From NCBI RefSeq assembly GCF_000620625.1, contig NZ_JIAW01000012.1, positions 62,001-126,000 of the forward strand: a stretch of DNA of 64,000 bases, written 5' to 3'. Under the pieces are notes generated by a model. That model made no database searches, was not told the origin of the DNA, and saw only the letters and a list, made by a program, of their open reading frames with translations. Below are positions 24,789 to 34,952 of this stretch, in pieces. Position 1 is the stretch's first letter; each line of letters begins with the position of its first letter. The stretch is from Mycobacterium sp. URHB0044 (GTDB lineage: Bacteria; Actinomycetota; Actinomycetes; Mycobacteriales; Mycobacteriaceae). A program made the translations under genes and the position numbers.

Positions 24789-25573
24789 CCGATCCTCAAG
24801 GCAGCGAAGCGAACGGGGGCGTTCGGGTCGAGCGCAACGGACCCGTGACGACGGTGATCATGAACCGGCCACATGCGCGCAACGCCGTCAACGGTCCTGC
24901 CGCCGCCGCGCTGTTCGCTGCGTTCGAGGAGTTCGACGCCGACGACTCCGCCTCGGTGGCAGTCCTGTGCGGTGAGAACGGAACCTTTTGCGCCGGAGCA
25001 GATCTCAAGGCGTTCGGCACACCCGACATGAACCCGGCGCATCGCACCGGCCCGGGACCGATGGGTCCGAGCCGAATGGTGCTGTCCAAGCCGGTGATCG
25101 CCGCGGTGAGCGGCTACGCCGTGGCGGGCGGACTGGAGTTGGCGCTGTGGTGTGATCTGCGGGTCGCCGAGGAGGATGCCGTCTTCGGCGTCTTCTGCCG
25201 ACGCTGGGGTGTACCGCTGATCGACGGCGGCACCGTCCGGCTGCCCAGGTTGATCGGCCACAGCAGGGCGATGGACCTAATCCTGACCGGGCGGGCCGTC
25301 GAAGCGCAGGAGGCGCTTGCCATCGGGCTGGCCAATCGCGTCGTGGGCAAGGGGGAGGCCCGGCAGGCGGCAGAGGCCATGGCCGCCGAACTCGCGGCTC
25401 TACCGCAGCTGTGCCTGCGGGCGGACCGGCTCTCCGCACTCAACCAGTGGGGCATGTCGGAGGCCGACGCGATGGACGCCGAGTTCGCCAGCCTCTCGCG
25501 TGTCGCGGCCGAATCATTGGCCGGGGCCAAGAGATTCGCCGACGGCGCAGGCAGACACGGCGCGCACGCCTGA
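24785..25573 (+). CDS. echA5: Enoyl-CoA hydratase
   Basis: A 262-aa crotonase, GTG 24785, in GTGA overlap with the PaaX-like gene. Signatures are MNRPHARNAVNG, LCGENGTFCAGADLKAFG for the first oxyanion region, and VSGYAVAGGLELALWCDLRVA for the second. FCRRWGVPLIDGGTVRLPRLIG then carries the position usual for the second acid (Asp here). It matches EchA5 (Rv0675) in length and order. Likely hydrates or isomerises an enoyl-CoA made by FadE8-type enzymes. Confidence 0.9.
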   Translation: MTDPQGSEANGGVRVERNGPVTTVIMNRPHARNAVNGPAAAALFAAFEEFDADDSASVAVLCGENGTFCAGADLKAFGTPDMNPAHRTGPGPMGPSRMVLSKPVIAAVSGYAVAGGLELALWCDLRVAEEDAVFGVFCRRWGVPLIDGGTVRLPRLIGHSRAMDLILTGRAVEAQEALAIGLANRVVGKGEARQAAEAMAAELAALPQLCLRADRLSALNQWGMSEADAMDAEFASLSRVAAESLAGAKRFADGAGRHGAHA

Positions 25574-25589
25574 CCGTTGCGCTAGGGAA

Positions 25590-26000
25590 TCAACCCTTCT
25601 TGACCGAGTTCCCGGAGCCGACGTCGTTGAGCTTGGGATCGCCGTCCTTATAGGTGATGGTGTTGTTCAAGCCGAGGACGCTGAGGTCCTTGTCCACCTT
25701 CTCGAAGGTGATCTTGTTGTCCGCGCCGCCGATGTTCACGCTGGCGCAGGTGCCCTTGACGGTCAGGGTGTTGTTCGAGCCGCCGACATTCAGCGATTTG
25801 CCGTCGGCGCAGTCGATCTCGGCCGTCGTGCCGAACGATCCGTAGTTGATGGTGTTGCCCACCTCGACCTGCGCGCCCGACGTGCCTGCCGTCGCGGTCG
25901 GTGTGTTGGTGTCCTTGCTCTCCGAACCGCAGCCGGTCAGCCCGACCACCAGGAGGCCGACGCCGATGGCTGCGACGAGTCCGCGGGAGTGCGCGCGCAT
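25590..26000 (-). CDS. DUF3060 lipoprotein
   Basis: A 136-aa lipoprotein: basic N-terminus, hydrophobic segment and lipobox GLTGC (Cys at about 24), then a Thr/Ser linker. The rest is a small right-handed beta-helix-like domain with Asn/Gly ladders (VGGSNNTLTVKGTC, IGGADNKITFEKV, VLGLNNTITYKDG), typical of DUF3060. Two Cys (in IDCADG and KGTCAS) could form a disulfide. Function of the family is unknown. It converges on echA5 with 16 bp between stops and is followed upstream by a second DUF3060 gene. Confidence 0.85.
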   Translation of the reverse strand: MRAHSRGLVAAIGVGLLVVGLTGCGSESKDTNTPTATAGTSGAQVEVGNTINYGSFGTTAEIDCADGKSLNVGGSNNTLTVKGTCASVNIGGADNKITFEKVDKDLSVLGLNNTITYKDGDPKLNDVGSGNSVKKG

Positions 26001-26053
26001 GGATTCCTTACTTCAGGGGCGGTGCACGGCGCGGTCCGCCGTGGCTCCCCAGA

Positions 26054-26431
26054 CTACGCGGGAACCCGGTCGATGCGGTTGGTCATGCCGAGCTCCCGAC
26101 CGCGGTCCCAGACCGAGGGTTCACCGTTGTGGTAGAACACGGTCTGGTCGGTTCCGTACACCACGATGTCGTGGACCACGTTGTCGGCGATGACGATGTT
26201 GGCCGATCCCTGAACCGCTATCGCCCAACAGGATCCCTTCGCGGTGACGTAGTTTCCGGTGCCCGTCACGATCAGCGTCGACTCGTTGCAGTCGAGGGTC
26301 TGGCTGATGCCTTGGCCGGTGATGTGGGTGTCGCCGTTCTTGGCGTACGCCACGGGCGACCCGAGCGCCACCGTCGCCGTCGCCGCGACCATGCCCGTGG
26401 CCAGTAGTCCGCCCAACGTCCTGATTCGCAT
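26054..26431 (-). CDS. Secreted DUF3060 protein
   Basis: A 125-aa exported protein with a cleavable signal peptide (end near PVAYA). It carries the same Asn/Gly ladder as its neighbour (GQGISQTLDCNESTLIVTGTGNYVTAKGSC, VQGSANIVIADN), so it is another DUF3060 member. It has no lipobox, so one copy is anchored and one soluble. The two Cys are spaced as in the neighbour. Possibly co-transcribed with the lipoprotein downstream, 53 bp away. Confidence 0.8.
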   Translation of the reverse strand: MRIRTLGGLLATGMVAATATVALGSPVAYAKNGDTHITGQGISQTLDCNESTLIVTGTGNYVTAKGSCWAIAVQGSANIVIADNVVHDIVVYGTDQTVFYHNGEPSVWDRGRELGMTNRIDRVPA

Positions 26432-26576
26432 TCCGCGCTCCCTTCGCGTCGGCGGTTCCGATCACCGCAGCCTACGTTGCTGGGTTGCCGCCACGACAGC
26501 GGTTCGCCGGTTCCGTTTGGGGTAGGCCGGTCGTAGGGGTCGCTCGCTCGTGCCGGGCTCGGTAGCGTGTGCAGCG

Positions 26577-27107
26577 ATGCGATGCCGAGTCAAGGGACTT
26601 GCTGCTGTGGCGGTCGCCGCGGCGGTGACAGCGGGGTGCTCGCAGACCGTCACGGGCGCCGCCGAACGGGCGCGACCCGCCGCCCCCGACCCGGACCGCA
26701 ACTACGGCTACGTCGATGACCGCTGCGGGTTGCTGACCGACGAGACGATTCAACAGACCCTCGGCGCCGACAGCGTGGTTCGGCCCTACAGCGGTGCCGT
26801 CTGCCAGTACGTGCTCGCCGGGAAGGCCGGGCTCACCGACGTCGTCTTCTCGTGGTTCGAGACCGGCAGCTTCGACCGCGAACGCGGGTTGGCCGCGCAG
26901 CGCGGCGCAACGATCACCGACACCGACATCGAGCGCCACCCCGCCTTCCTGGCATCGCTGGCCAGCAAGAACCCATCGTGCTCGGCGACGGCGGCGGCAG
27001 GCACGGGCGTCGTCGCGTGGTGGGTGCAGTTCCGTCCGCAGACCGGGGCCGATCCATGCCAGGCCGCCGAGAAACTGCTGGCCGCTACCTTGTCCGCGGA
27101 CCTCTGA
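26577..27107 (+). CDS. DUF3558-type lipoprotein
   Basis: A 176-aa lipoprotein from ATG 26577; an in-frame GTG at 26550 is an alternative. Lipobox VTAGC, then a short Ala/Pro linker. The mature part is a DUF3558-like domain with four Cys (CGLL, VCQYVL, SCSA, PCQAAEKLL), typical of the mycobacterial LprB/LprC-like group. It overlaps the next gene by one base (TGATG) and forms a pair with it. The role is unknown; such proteins sit on the outer face of the membrane. Confidence 0.78.
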   Translation: MRCRVKGLAAVAVAAAVTAGCSQTVTGAAERARPAAPDPDRNYGYVDDRCGLLTDETIQQTLGADSVVRPYSGAVCQYVLAGKAGLTDVVFSWFETGSFDRERGLAAQRGATITDTDIERHPAFLASLASKNPSCSATAAAGTGVVAWWVQFRPQTGADPCQAAEKLLAATLSADL

Positions 27108-27640
27108 TGGCGACGTCAGCGGGACGCGTCGCCGCGCTCGGGGTCGCCTGCGCGGCCGTCCTGATGGGTTGCGGGCCGGACCAGACGGCAGCACCCTCGA
27201 CACGTCCCGCGGTCCCGGCACCCGACGCCGGGTTCCGCAGCGAGCCCTGCAACGGCGTCACCGACGCCGACGTCACGAAGGTGATCGGGTCGACGCTGTT
27301 CACGAAGGTCGTGGACAGCGAGGCAGGCTGCTTCTGGCAGGAGAACACCGCCATCGGCACGTTCGGCGTCGGCATGGGGATCTCGACGTGGTGGTACCGC
27401 GGCAGTGACCTGGACACCGAGCGGACGCTCGAGCACAACGCCGGCCGCGAACTCACCGAATTGTCGGTCGACGGCAACAAGGGCTTCAAGGCCTTCGACG
27501 ACAATGCGTGCAGCATCTACGTGGCGAAGGGCGACGACGTCGTCACCTGGTCGATCCAGACGATGAATCCGGCGATGCTGCCCGATCTCTGCTCGATCAC
27601 CGAACAACTGGCCCACCTCAGCCAACAGCGGGTGAACTAG
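27107..27640 (+). CDS. DUF3558-type lipoprotein
   Basis: A 177-aa lipoprotein, ATG 27107 overlapping the previous stop. Lipobox VLMGC; the domain again shows paired Cys (EPCNGV, AGCFWQ, NACSIYV, DLCSIT) and Trp-rich strands (ISTWWYRG, VVTWSIQ). It is the likely partner or duplicate of the preceding lipoprotein, though clearly diverged. The TetR gene after it may be separately transcribed. Confidence 0.8.
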   Translation: MATSAGRVAALGVACAAVLMGCGPDQTAAPSTRPAVPAPDAGFRSEPCNGVTDADVTKVIGSTLFTKVVDSEAGCFWQENTAIGTFGVGMGISTWWYRGSDLDTERTLEHNAGRELTELSVDGNKGFKAFDDNACSIYVAKGDDVVTWSIQTMNPAMLPDLCSITEQLAHLSQQRVN

Positions 27641-27702
27641 AGTCATTCGTCGGCCCAATTGCGGACCCACCGATGACCAACCCAGTTAAGGATGACGCGC
27701 AC

Positions 27703-28344
27703 ATGGCAGGTCGGCCCGAGTCGCAGTCGGCCGGCGCCGCCCGGCCGGCGACGTCGGGGGCAGCCGGCCGACCCAGGGGCCCGGCGCGCACCACGAAGCT
27801 CAGCCGCGAGTCCATCGTCAACGCCGCGCTGACCTTCCTCGACCGCGAGGGCTGGGACGCCCTGACGATCAATGCGCTCGCCAACCAGCTCGGCACCAAG
27901 GGCCCGTCGCTCTACAACCACGTCCAGAGTCTCGACGACCTGCGGCGGACCGTCCGGATGCGGGTGATCGACGACATCATCGGCATGCTCACCACGGTCG
28001 GGGACGGTCGTACCCGCGACGACGCCGTCACCTCGATGGCCAGTGCCTACCGGAGTTACGCGCATCACCATCCGGGCCGCTACTCGGCGTTCACCCGCAT
28101 GCCCCTCGGCGGTGACGACCCCGAATACACCGAGGCCACGCGGGCTGCGGCGGGGCCGGTCATCGAGGTGCTGGCGTCGTACGGACTCGACGGCGAGAAC
28201 GCGTTCTATGCGGCACTCGAGTTCTGGTCGGCGCTGCACGGATTCGTCCTGTTGGAGATGACGGGCGTGATGGACGACATCGACACGGACGCAGTGTTCA
28301 CCGACATGGTTCTGCGGCTGGCGGTCGGCATGGAAAGGCGCTGA
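27703..28344 (+). CDS. TetR-family regulator (Rv0681-like)
   Basis: A 213-aa regulator from ATG 27703, which has an AAGGA site about 10 bp upstream; ATG 27673 would add ten residues without a site. A Pro/Ala-rich N-terminal tail (about 1-35) is followed by the helix-turn-helix LTINALANQLGTKGPSLYNHV. The C-terminal domain resembles the TetR_C_33/WHG-type. It sits directly before rpsL, as Rv0681 does, so the order is conserved. Target unknown. Confidence 0.85.
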   Translation: MAGRPESQSAGAARPATSGAAGRPRGPARTTKLSRESIVNAALTFLDREGWDALTINALANQLGTKGPSLYNHVQSLDDLRRTVRMRVIDDIIGMLTTVGDGRTRDDAVTSMASAYRSYAHHHPGRYSAFTRMPLGGDDPEYTEATRAAAGPVIEVLASYGLDGENAFYAALEFWSALHGFVLLEMTGVMDDIDTDAVFTDMVLRLAVGMERR

Positions 28345-28376
28345 ACTGGCAGCTGGCCGGGCGGGTCCGACGCGCT

Positions 28377-28406
28377 TTGACCTGCGCCACCGTGGACGGG
28401 TATCGT
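28377..28406 (+). promoter_or_regulatory. str operon (rpsL) promoter
   Basis: TTGACC (28377-28382), 18-bp spacer, TATCGT (28401-28406). This is the only good vegetative-type pair in the 290-bp gap before rpsL, and would give a leader of about 220 nt. The long leader holds no obvious ORF. Confidence 0.5.
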
Positions 28407-28634
28407 GGTCGATCGTGCCTGGCCGAGGCGCCTGCGGCTGAGTAGTTCCGCAAGCATGCCTGCACGCCGGGCCAATTCGCATGTCCACGGCGCATCGATG
28501 ACATCGATGTTCTCCGGGTGCGTGCGACACGCCCGGTTGCGGGGTACGCGATCGAGCGAAACCCGCAGTACACAGACTTGAGAACGACCGAATACAAGCA
28601 GAAGCACCACGGAAGCAACACAGAAAGCCGGTAC

Positions 28635-29009
28635 ATGCCAACCATCAACCAGCTGGTCCGCAAGGGTCGCCGCGACAAGATCGCCAAGGTCAAGACCGCG
28701 GCCCTCAAGGGCAGCCCGCAGCGCCGCGGAGTGTGCACCCGCGTGTACACCACCACACCGAAGAAGCCGAACTCGGCACTTCGGAAGGTCGCGCGCGTCA
28801 AGCTCACCAGCCAGGTCGAGGTCACCGCATACATCCCGGGTGAGGGTCACAACCTGCAGGAGCACTCGATGGTGCTCGTGCGTGGCGGTCGTGTGAAGGA
28901 CCTCCCCGGTGTCCGCTACAAGATCATCCGCGGGTCGCTCGACACGCAGGGCGTGAAGAGCCGCAAGCAAGCCCGTAGTCGCTACGGCGCCAAGAAGGAG
29001 AAGAGCTAA
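28635..29009 (+). CDS. rpsL: Ribosomal protein S12
   Basis: A 124-aa S12, full length, with the conserved PTINQLVRKGR start and end KKEKS. It shapes the decoding centre of the 30S subunit. Lys43 (in TPKKPNS) and Lys88 (in GRVKDLPG) are wild type, so no classic streptomycin-resistance change is present. ATG 28635 is chosen by family length; the upstream frame extension is leader. It overlaps rpsG by one base (TAATG). Confidence 0.98.
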   Translation: MPTINQLVRKGRRDKIAKVKTAALKGSPQRRGVCTRVYTTTPKKPNSALRKVARVKLTSQVEVTAYIPGEGHNLQEHSMVLVRGGRVKDLPGVRYKIIRGSLDTQGVKSRKQARSRYGAKKEKS

Positions 29010-29479
29010 TGCCACGCAAGGGGCCCGCGCCGAAGCGCCCACTGGTCAACGACCCGGTTTACGGGTCGCAGCTGGTGACCCAGCTGGTCAACAAGGTTCT
29101 GCTCGACGGGAAGAAATCGCTCGCCGAACGCATTGTCTATGGTGCGCTCGAACAGGCCCGCGACAAGACCGGCACCGATCCGGTGGTCACTCTGAAGCGC
29201 GCTCTCGACAACGTGAAGCCTGCACTCGAGGTTCGCAGCCGCCGCGTCGGTGGGGCGACCTACCAGGTTCCCGTCGAGGTGCGCCCGGAGCGTTCGACCA
29301 CGCTGGCACTGCGCTGGCTGGTCAGCTTCTCGAAGAACCGCCGCGAGAAGACCATGGTCGAGCGTCTGGCCAACGAGATTCTCGATGCCAGCAATGGCCT
29401 GGGTGCCGCCGTCAAGCGACGTGAGGACACCCACAAGATGGCCGAGGCGAACCGGGCCTTCGCGCACTACCGCTGGTGA
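29009..29479 (+). CDS. rpsG: Ribosomal protein S7
   Basis: A 156-aa S7, the main assembly protein of the 30S head. The start PRKGPAPKRP and the conserved RRVGGATYQVPVEV and EANRAFAHYRW segments confirm it. Second gene of the str operon, one-base overlap with rpsL. About 104 bp separate it from fusA. Confidence 0.98.
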   Translation: MPRKGPAPKRPLVNDPVYGSQLVTQLVNKVLLDGKKSLAERIVYGALEQARDKTGTDPVVTLKRALDNVKPALEVRSRRVGGATYQVPVEVRPERSTTLALRWLVSFSKNRREKTMVERLANEILDASNGLGAAVKRREDTHKMAEANRAFAHYRW

Positions 29480-29583
29480 TAGCGCGCCCGTAAGGCGCGG
29501 ATCCGCTCCGGCGGCCACCTTCGGGCACCGCTGCCCGGGCGTAACGACAACAGCAATCAAGCAAGCGAGAGTGGGAAGAGTTC

Positions 29584-31686
29584 GTGGCACAGGACGTGCT
29601 GACCGACCTGACTAAGGTCCGCAACATCGGCATCATGGCGCACATCGACGCCGGCAAGACGACGACGACCGAGCGCATCCTCTACTACACCGGTATCAGC
29701 TACAAGATCGGTGAGGTGCACGACGGCGCCGCAACGATGGACTGGATGGAGCAGGAGCAGGAGCGGGGGATCACCATCACCTCCGCCGCCACCACCTGCT
29801 TCTGGGACGGCAACCAGATCAACATCATCGACACCCCCGGGCACGTCGACTTCACCGTCGAGGTGGAGCGCAGCCTGCGCGTCCTGGACGGCGCCGTAGC
29901 CGTCTTCGACGGCAAGGAAGGCGTCGAGCCGCAGTCCGAGCAGGTTTGGCGCCAGGCCGACAAGTACGACGTGCCGCGCATCTGCTTCGTCAACAAGATG
30001 GACAAGATCGGCGCGGACTTCTATTTCACCGTGCGCACCATCGAGGAGCGCCTGGGCGCGAACGCGCTGCCGATCCAGCTCCCGATCGGGTCCGAAGGTG
30101 ACTTCGAAGGCATCGTCGACCTGGTCGAGATGAACGCGAAGGTGTGGCGCGGCGAGACGAAGCTCGGCGAGACCTACGACACCATCGAGATTCCGGCCGA
30201 GCTGGTCGATCAGGCGCAGGAGTACCGGACCAAGCTGCTCGAGGCGGTCGCCGAGACCGACGAGGCGCTGCTGGAGAAGTACTTCGGCGGTGAAGAGCTC
30301 ACGGTCGCGGAGATCAAGGGTGCGATCCGCAAGCTGACGATCAACTCCGAGGCCTACCCGGTGCTGTGCGGTAGCGCGTTCAAGAACAAGGGCGTGCAGC
30401 CCATGCTCGACGCGGTCATCGACTACCTCCCGACGCCGCTGGACGTGGCCGCCGCCATCGGTCATGCACCCGGCAAGGAGGACGTCGAGGTCGTGCGCAA
30501 GCCGTCGACCGACGAGCCGTTCTCGGCGCTCGCGTTCAAGGTCGCCACGCACCCGTTCTTCGGCAAGCTGACCTACGTCCGGGTGTACTCGGGCAAGGTC
30601 GACTCCGGCGCCCAGGTCATCAACGCCACCAAGGGCAAGAAGGAGCGGCTGGGCAAGCTGTTCCAGATGCACTCCAACAAGGAGAACCCGGTGGAGACCG
30701 CGGCGGCGGGTCACATCTACGCCGTCATCGGCCTGAAGGACACCACCACCGGTGACACCTTGAGTGACCCGAACCAGCAGGTCGTGCTGGAGTCGATGAC
30801 CTTCCCGGATCCCGTCATCCAGGTCGCCATCGAGCCCAAGACGAAGAGCGACCAGGAGAAGCTGTCCCTGGCCATCCAGAAGCTGGCCGAGGAAGATCCG
30901 ACCTTCAAGGTCAACCAGGACCACGAGACCGGCCAGACCATCATCGGCGGTATGGGCGAGCTTCACCTCGACATCCTGGTCGACCGCATGCGTCGCGAGT
31001 TCAAGGTCGAGGCCAACGTCGGCAAGCCGCAGGTGGCCTACAAGGAGACCATCAAGCGCTCGGTCGACAAGGTTGAGTTCACCCACAAGAAGCAGACCGG
31101 TGGATCGGGTCAGTTCGCGAAGGTTCTCGTCAGCATCGAGCCGTTCACCGGCGAGGACGGCGCGACCTACGAGTTCGAGAACAAGGTCACCGGTGGCCGC
31201 ATCCCGCGCGAGTACATCCCGTCGGTTGACGCCGGTGCGCAGGACGCCATGCAGTACGGCGTGCTGGCCGGCTACCCGCTCGTGAACCTGAAGCTCATCC
31301 TGCTCGACGGCGCGTACCACGACGTCGACTCGTCGGAGATGGCGTTCAAGATCGCCGGTTCCCAGGTCCTGAAAAAGGCTGCGGCACAAGCGCAGCCGGT
31401 GATCCTGGAGCCCGTCATGGCCGTCGAGGTCACCACGCCCGAGGATTACATGGGCGACGTGATCGGCGACCTGAACTCCCGCCGTGGTCAGATTCAGGCC
31501 ATGGAGGAGCGCAGCGGTGCCCGCGTCGTCAAGGCGCATGTGCCACTGTCGGAGATGTTCGGCTACGTCGGCGACCTTCGGTCGAAGACCCAGGGCCGGG
31601 CCAACTACTCCATGGTTTTCGATTCGTACGCCGAAGTTCCGGCGAACGTGTCGAAGGAAATCATCGCGAAGGCGACGGGTCAGTAG
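29584..31686 (+). CDS. fusA: Elongation factor G
   Basis: A 700-aa translational GTPase driving translocation of tRNA and mRNA. GTG start with GGGAAGAG upstream. G-domain motifs are AHIDAGKTTTTERIL (P-loop), DTPGHVDF and NKMDKIGADF; domains II-V follow with GMGELHLDILVDRM and VNLKLILLDGAYHDVDSSE. Length is standard. It is in the conserved place between rpsG and tuf. Confidence 0.98.
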   Translation: MAQDVLTDLTKVRNIGIMAHIDAGKTTTTERILYYTGISYKIGEVHDGAATMDWMEQEQERGITITSAATTCFWDGNQINIIDTPGHVDFTVEVERSLRVLDGAVAVFDGKEGVEPQSEQVWRQADKYDVPRICFVNKMDKIGADFYFTVRTIEERLGANALPIQLPIGSEGDFEGIVDLVEMNAKVWRGETKLGETYDTIEIPAELVDQAQEYRTKLLEAVAETDEALLEKYFGGEELTVAEIKGAIRKLTINSEAYPVLCGSAFKNKGVQPMLDAVIDYLPTPLDVAAAIGHAPGKEDVEVVRKPSTDEPFSALAFKVATHPFFGKLTYVRVYSGKVDSGAQVINATKGKKERLGKLFQMHSNKENPVETAAAGHIYAVIGLKDTTTGDTLSDPNQQVVLESMTFPDPVIQVAIEPKTKSDQEKLSLAIQKLAEEDPTFKVNQDHETGQTIIGGMGELHLDILVDRMRREFKVEANVGKPQVAYKETIKRSVDKVEFTHKKQTGGSGQFAKVLVSIEPFTGEDGATYEFENKVTGGRIPREYIPSVDAGAQDAMQYGVLAGYPLVNLKLILLDGAYHDVDSSEMAFKIAGSQVLKKAAAQAQPVILEPVMAVEVTTPEDYMGDVIGDLNSRRGQIQAMEERSGARVVKAHVPLSEMFGYVGDLRSKTQGRANYSMVFDSYAEVPANVSKEIIAKATGQ

Positions 31687-31778
31687 TCAGTAAGCTGACC
31701 CCTCGGTTCGTGGGACCACACAACTGAATAAAACAGCACTGCTTAACCAAGCACCAACAAGTCCAGGAGGACACAGAA

Positions 31779-32969
<1,191 letters not shown>

Positions 32970-32985
32970 GCTCCGCCTGCAACGG

Positions 32986-33025
32986 AAGCGGCGCTCACCC
33001 TGCGGGGTGGGCGCCGCTTTCGTTT
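32986..33025 (+). terminator. Rho-independent-like terminator of the str operon
   Basis: A GC-rich stem with AAGCGGCGC paired to GCGCCGCTT, continued by TCACCC with GGGTGG (one G-T pair), loop TGCG, followed by CTTTCGTTT. This is the best terminator-like structure in the window and matches the end of tuf. Confidence 0.8.
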
Positions 33026-33089
33026 CCCGTGTGGGGAGGTCCCATTGATGCTTGCATGGGGGCTCCGGCAACAGTGAGGACAACTGCAG

Positions 33090-33812
33090 ATGACGCGGTT
33101 CACCGTCCGGGCGTTCACTGACGTCGGACTGCTGCGCAAGCGCAACGAGGACGCCGTTCTGGTGGCGGGCTGGCAGTGTCAGGCACGCGACGGTTCAGTC
33201 GCCACAATGCATTTCGACCCTGAACCGCCGTTCGTGTGTGCGGTCGCCGACGGCATGGGCGGCCACGCGGGTGGCGACCTCGCCAGCCGGGTGGCGCTCA
33301 ACCTGATCGGGCAGGTGTCGCCGGGCTGGCGCAGTGCGCAGGACGTGTCGTCGGCGCTGGAGATGGTCAACGAGCAGGTGCGCGCCGTGGGGGCTGGCAA
33401 CGATTTGGGCGGGCTCGGGACGACCGTCGCGGGGCTGTGCGGCCTGGCCGACGAGTTGATCGCCTTCAACGTCGGCGACAGCCGCATCTATTCGATCACC
33501 GCAGGCGCGGTCGAGCAGATCTCCGTCGACGACTCGGTCTTCGACGCGACGGGCAGGCCGACGAACATCATCACGCAGTCACTGGGCCAGCCGGGACCGG
33601 TTGGGCCGCACGTGCTGACGATGGCCCTGCAGTCGGGCACCTATCTGATGTGCTCCGACGGCGTCAGCGGGATGATGTCGGACGACGAACTCGCCGCGGC
33701 CGTCCAGCAACCCGATCTCGACCGCTGCGCCGCCCGAATCATCGAAACCACCCGTGCCAACGGTGCGGAGGACAACTTCTCGTTCCTGATCGTCGACGTC
33801 GTGGCAGAATGA
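33090..33812 (+). CDS. PP2C-family Ser/Thr protein phosphatase
   Basis: A 240-aa PPM/PP2C phosphatase without membrane segment. Metal-binding motifs are RKRNEDAVLV, VADGMGGHAGG, GLGTTVAGL, FNVGDSRIY, CSDGVSGMMSDDEL and the C-terminal GAEDNFSFLIVD, complete as in active enzymes. It is shorter and soluble compared with mycobacterial PstP. No kinase gene is adjacent. Accessory gene after tuf, separated by the terminator. Confidence 0.88.
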   Translation: MTRFTVRAFTDVGLLRKRNEDAVLVAGWQCQARDGSVATMHFDPEPPFVCAVADGMGGHAGGDLASRVALNLIGQVSPGWRSAQDVSSALEMVNEQVRAVGAGNDLGGLGTTVAGLCGLADELIAFNVGDSRIYSITAGAVEQISVDDSVFDATGRPTNIITQSLGQPGPVGPHVLTMALQSGTYLMCSDGVSGMMSDDELAAAVQQPDLDRCAARIIETTRANGAEDNFSFLIVDVVAE

Positions 33813-34089
33813 CGCGCGATATTGTCGAAACGGGCAATTACGGGCAGCTTGCGATTATCGCGTGGGCCGTGGATGTTCCGTCGGCTCGCGGTCATTCAGC
33901 AACGTGCCCCGGTCCCCGCGATGCGCATGGGTGCCCGCCGGATTGCGCTGCGCCGTAAGCGATCTAACCAATCCAAGACCCGCGTCGATTCGTCGCAAGT
34001 GTTAATCTGGCGGTCCACTGTAAACGTGTGAAGCACGCTCGCGGCCTGCAAATGTCTGGCGGAATCGTAGTGGGATCGGGGAGACGCTC

Positions 34090-34944
34090 ATGATATTGGA
34101 CCGGACAGAGCCGATGCGGGCCATCGCATTGCCGCCGTCTCGTGTGCTGGGAGTCGCCGTATTCGTTGGCATCTCAGGGATCGTCGCGCTGCTGACGGCC
34201 GTCGTCGTGCTCATCTGGACGGTTACCGGCGTATCGCAGCCTGCGGCGCAGCCGCAGACCGTCCGGACCGACATCGCGGCGCTGCCTGCCGTCGCAGCCC
34301 CGGCTGGTGCGCTGCAACCGGCAGCTGTCCCCGCGCCGGCACCTGCGCCCGCTCCCGTCGCGGCGCCCGTTGCGCCACCGGCCGCCGTGCCTGCCGCCAA
34401 TGCCGCCGGTACCAACCCGGGCCTCTTGCAGAACCCCACGATGGCCGCCATCGCTCCGACGGCGCCGTCGTCGAACGGGACCGTCCCGACGATCGACTGG
34501 CCCAACGCCACAGTGCCCAACCTCAACTGGAACGACCTCAACTCGAATCTGCAGAACGCCGCGGCCTCCTATCTCTGGCAGAACTCCGGCGCTGATGCCA
34601 CGACCGGCGCCATCATCGGCGCTGCCACCTCGATCGGGAACAACGCGTTCAACTTCGTCGGCAACAACACGTTCGACCTGATCACCACGCTGATCCTGGC
34701 CAACGCCGGCTTCTACGGAGGCAATGGTTCCGGCGTGGGAGTGCCCGGACTCGATCAGGTCGCGGCCCTTTCGGTCCCGGCGTTGCCGCAGATCGGCCTA
34801 CCGAAGTTGCCTGCACCTCCGCAAATCGGCCTGCCGCAGTTGCCTCCGCCGCCGCAGTTCGGCATGCCGAAGCTGCCACCGCCGCCCAAGCTGCCGGGCA
34901 TCGGGATCGGGATTCCCGGAACCCCGATCGGCATCGGCTTCTGA
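34090..34944 (+). CDS. Membrane-anchored Ala/Pro-rich protein with C-terminal repeats
   Basis: A 284-aa protein of no recognised family. ATG 34090 has GGGGAG upstream; ATG 34123 is in frame. One helix (about 24-50) is followed by an Ala/Pro-rich stretch (about 70-125), an Asn-rich middle with NPTMAAIAPTAPSSNG and alternating NxF/NNTF, and a C-terminal run of PQIGLPKLPAP-type units (three or four copies of about 11 residues) ending PGTPIGIGF. This looks like a cell-envelope protein with a wall-spanning linker. It converges on the MFS gene (8 bp apart). The 277 bp upstream show no gene. Confidence 0.65.
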   Translation: MILDRTEPMRAIALPPSRVLGVAVFVGISGIVALLTAVVVLIWTVTGVSQPAAQPQTVRTDIAALPAVAAPAGALQPAAVPAPAPAPAPVAAPVAPPAAVPAANAAGTNPGLLQNPTMAAIAPTAPSSNGTVPTIDWPNATVPNLNWNDLNSNLQNAAASYLWQNSGADATTGAIIGAATSIGNNAFNFVGNNTFDLITTLILANAGFYGGNGSGVGVPGLDQVAALSVPALPQIGLPKLPAPPQIGLPQLPPPPQFGMPKLPPPPKLPGIGIGIPGTPIGIGF

Positions 34945-34952
34945 CCCTGCAT

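Noticed and set aside
28635..29009. Streptomycin-resistance mutation in rpsL
   Set aside because: Codons 43 and 88 both encode Lys, the wild-type residues.
29557..31539. Long minus-strand reading frame of about 660 codons opposite fusA
   Set aside because: It follows the codon bias of fusA in the antisense frame; its translation is low-complexity Leu/Asp/Val-rich with no family pattern, while fusA is unmistakable.
31687..31778. Separate promoter or terminator between fusA and tuf
   Set aside because: Only a 5-bp stem (GTCAG/CTGAC) was found; too weak to call, so tuf is treated as part of the operon.
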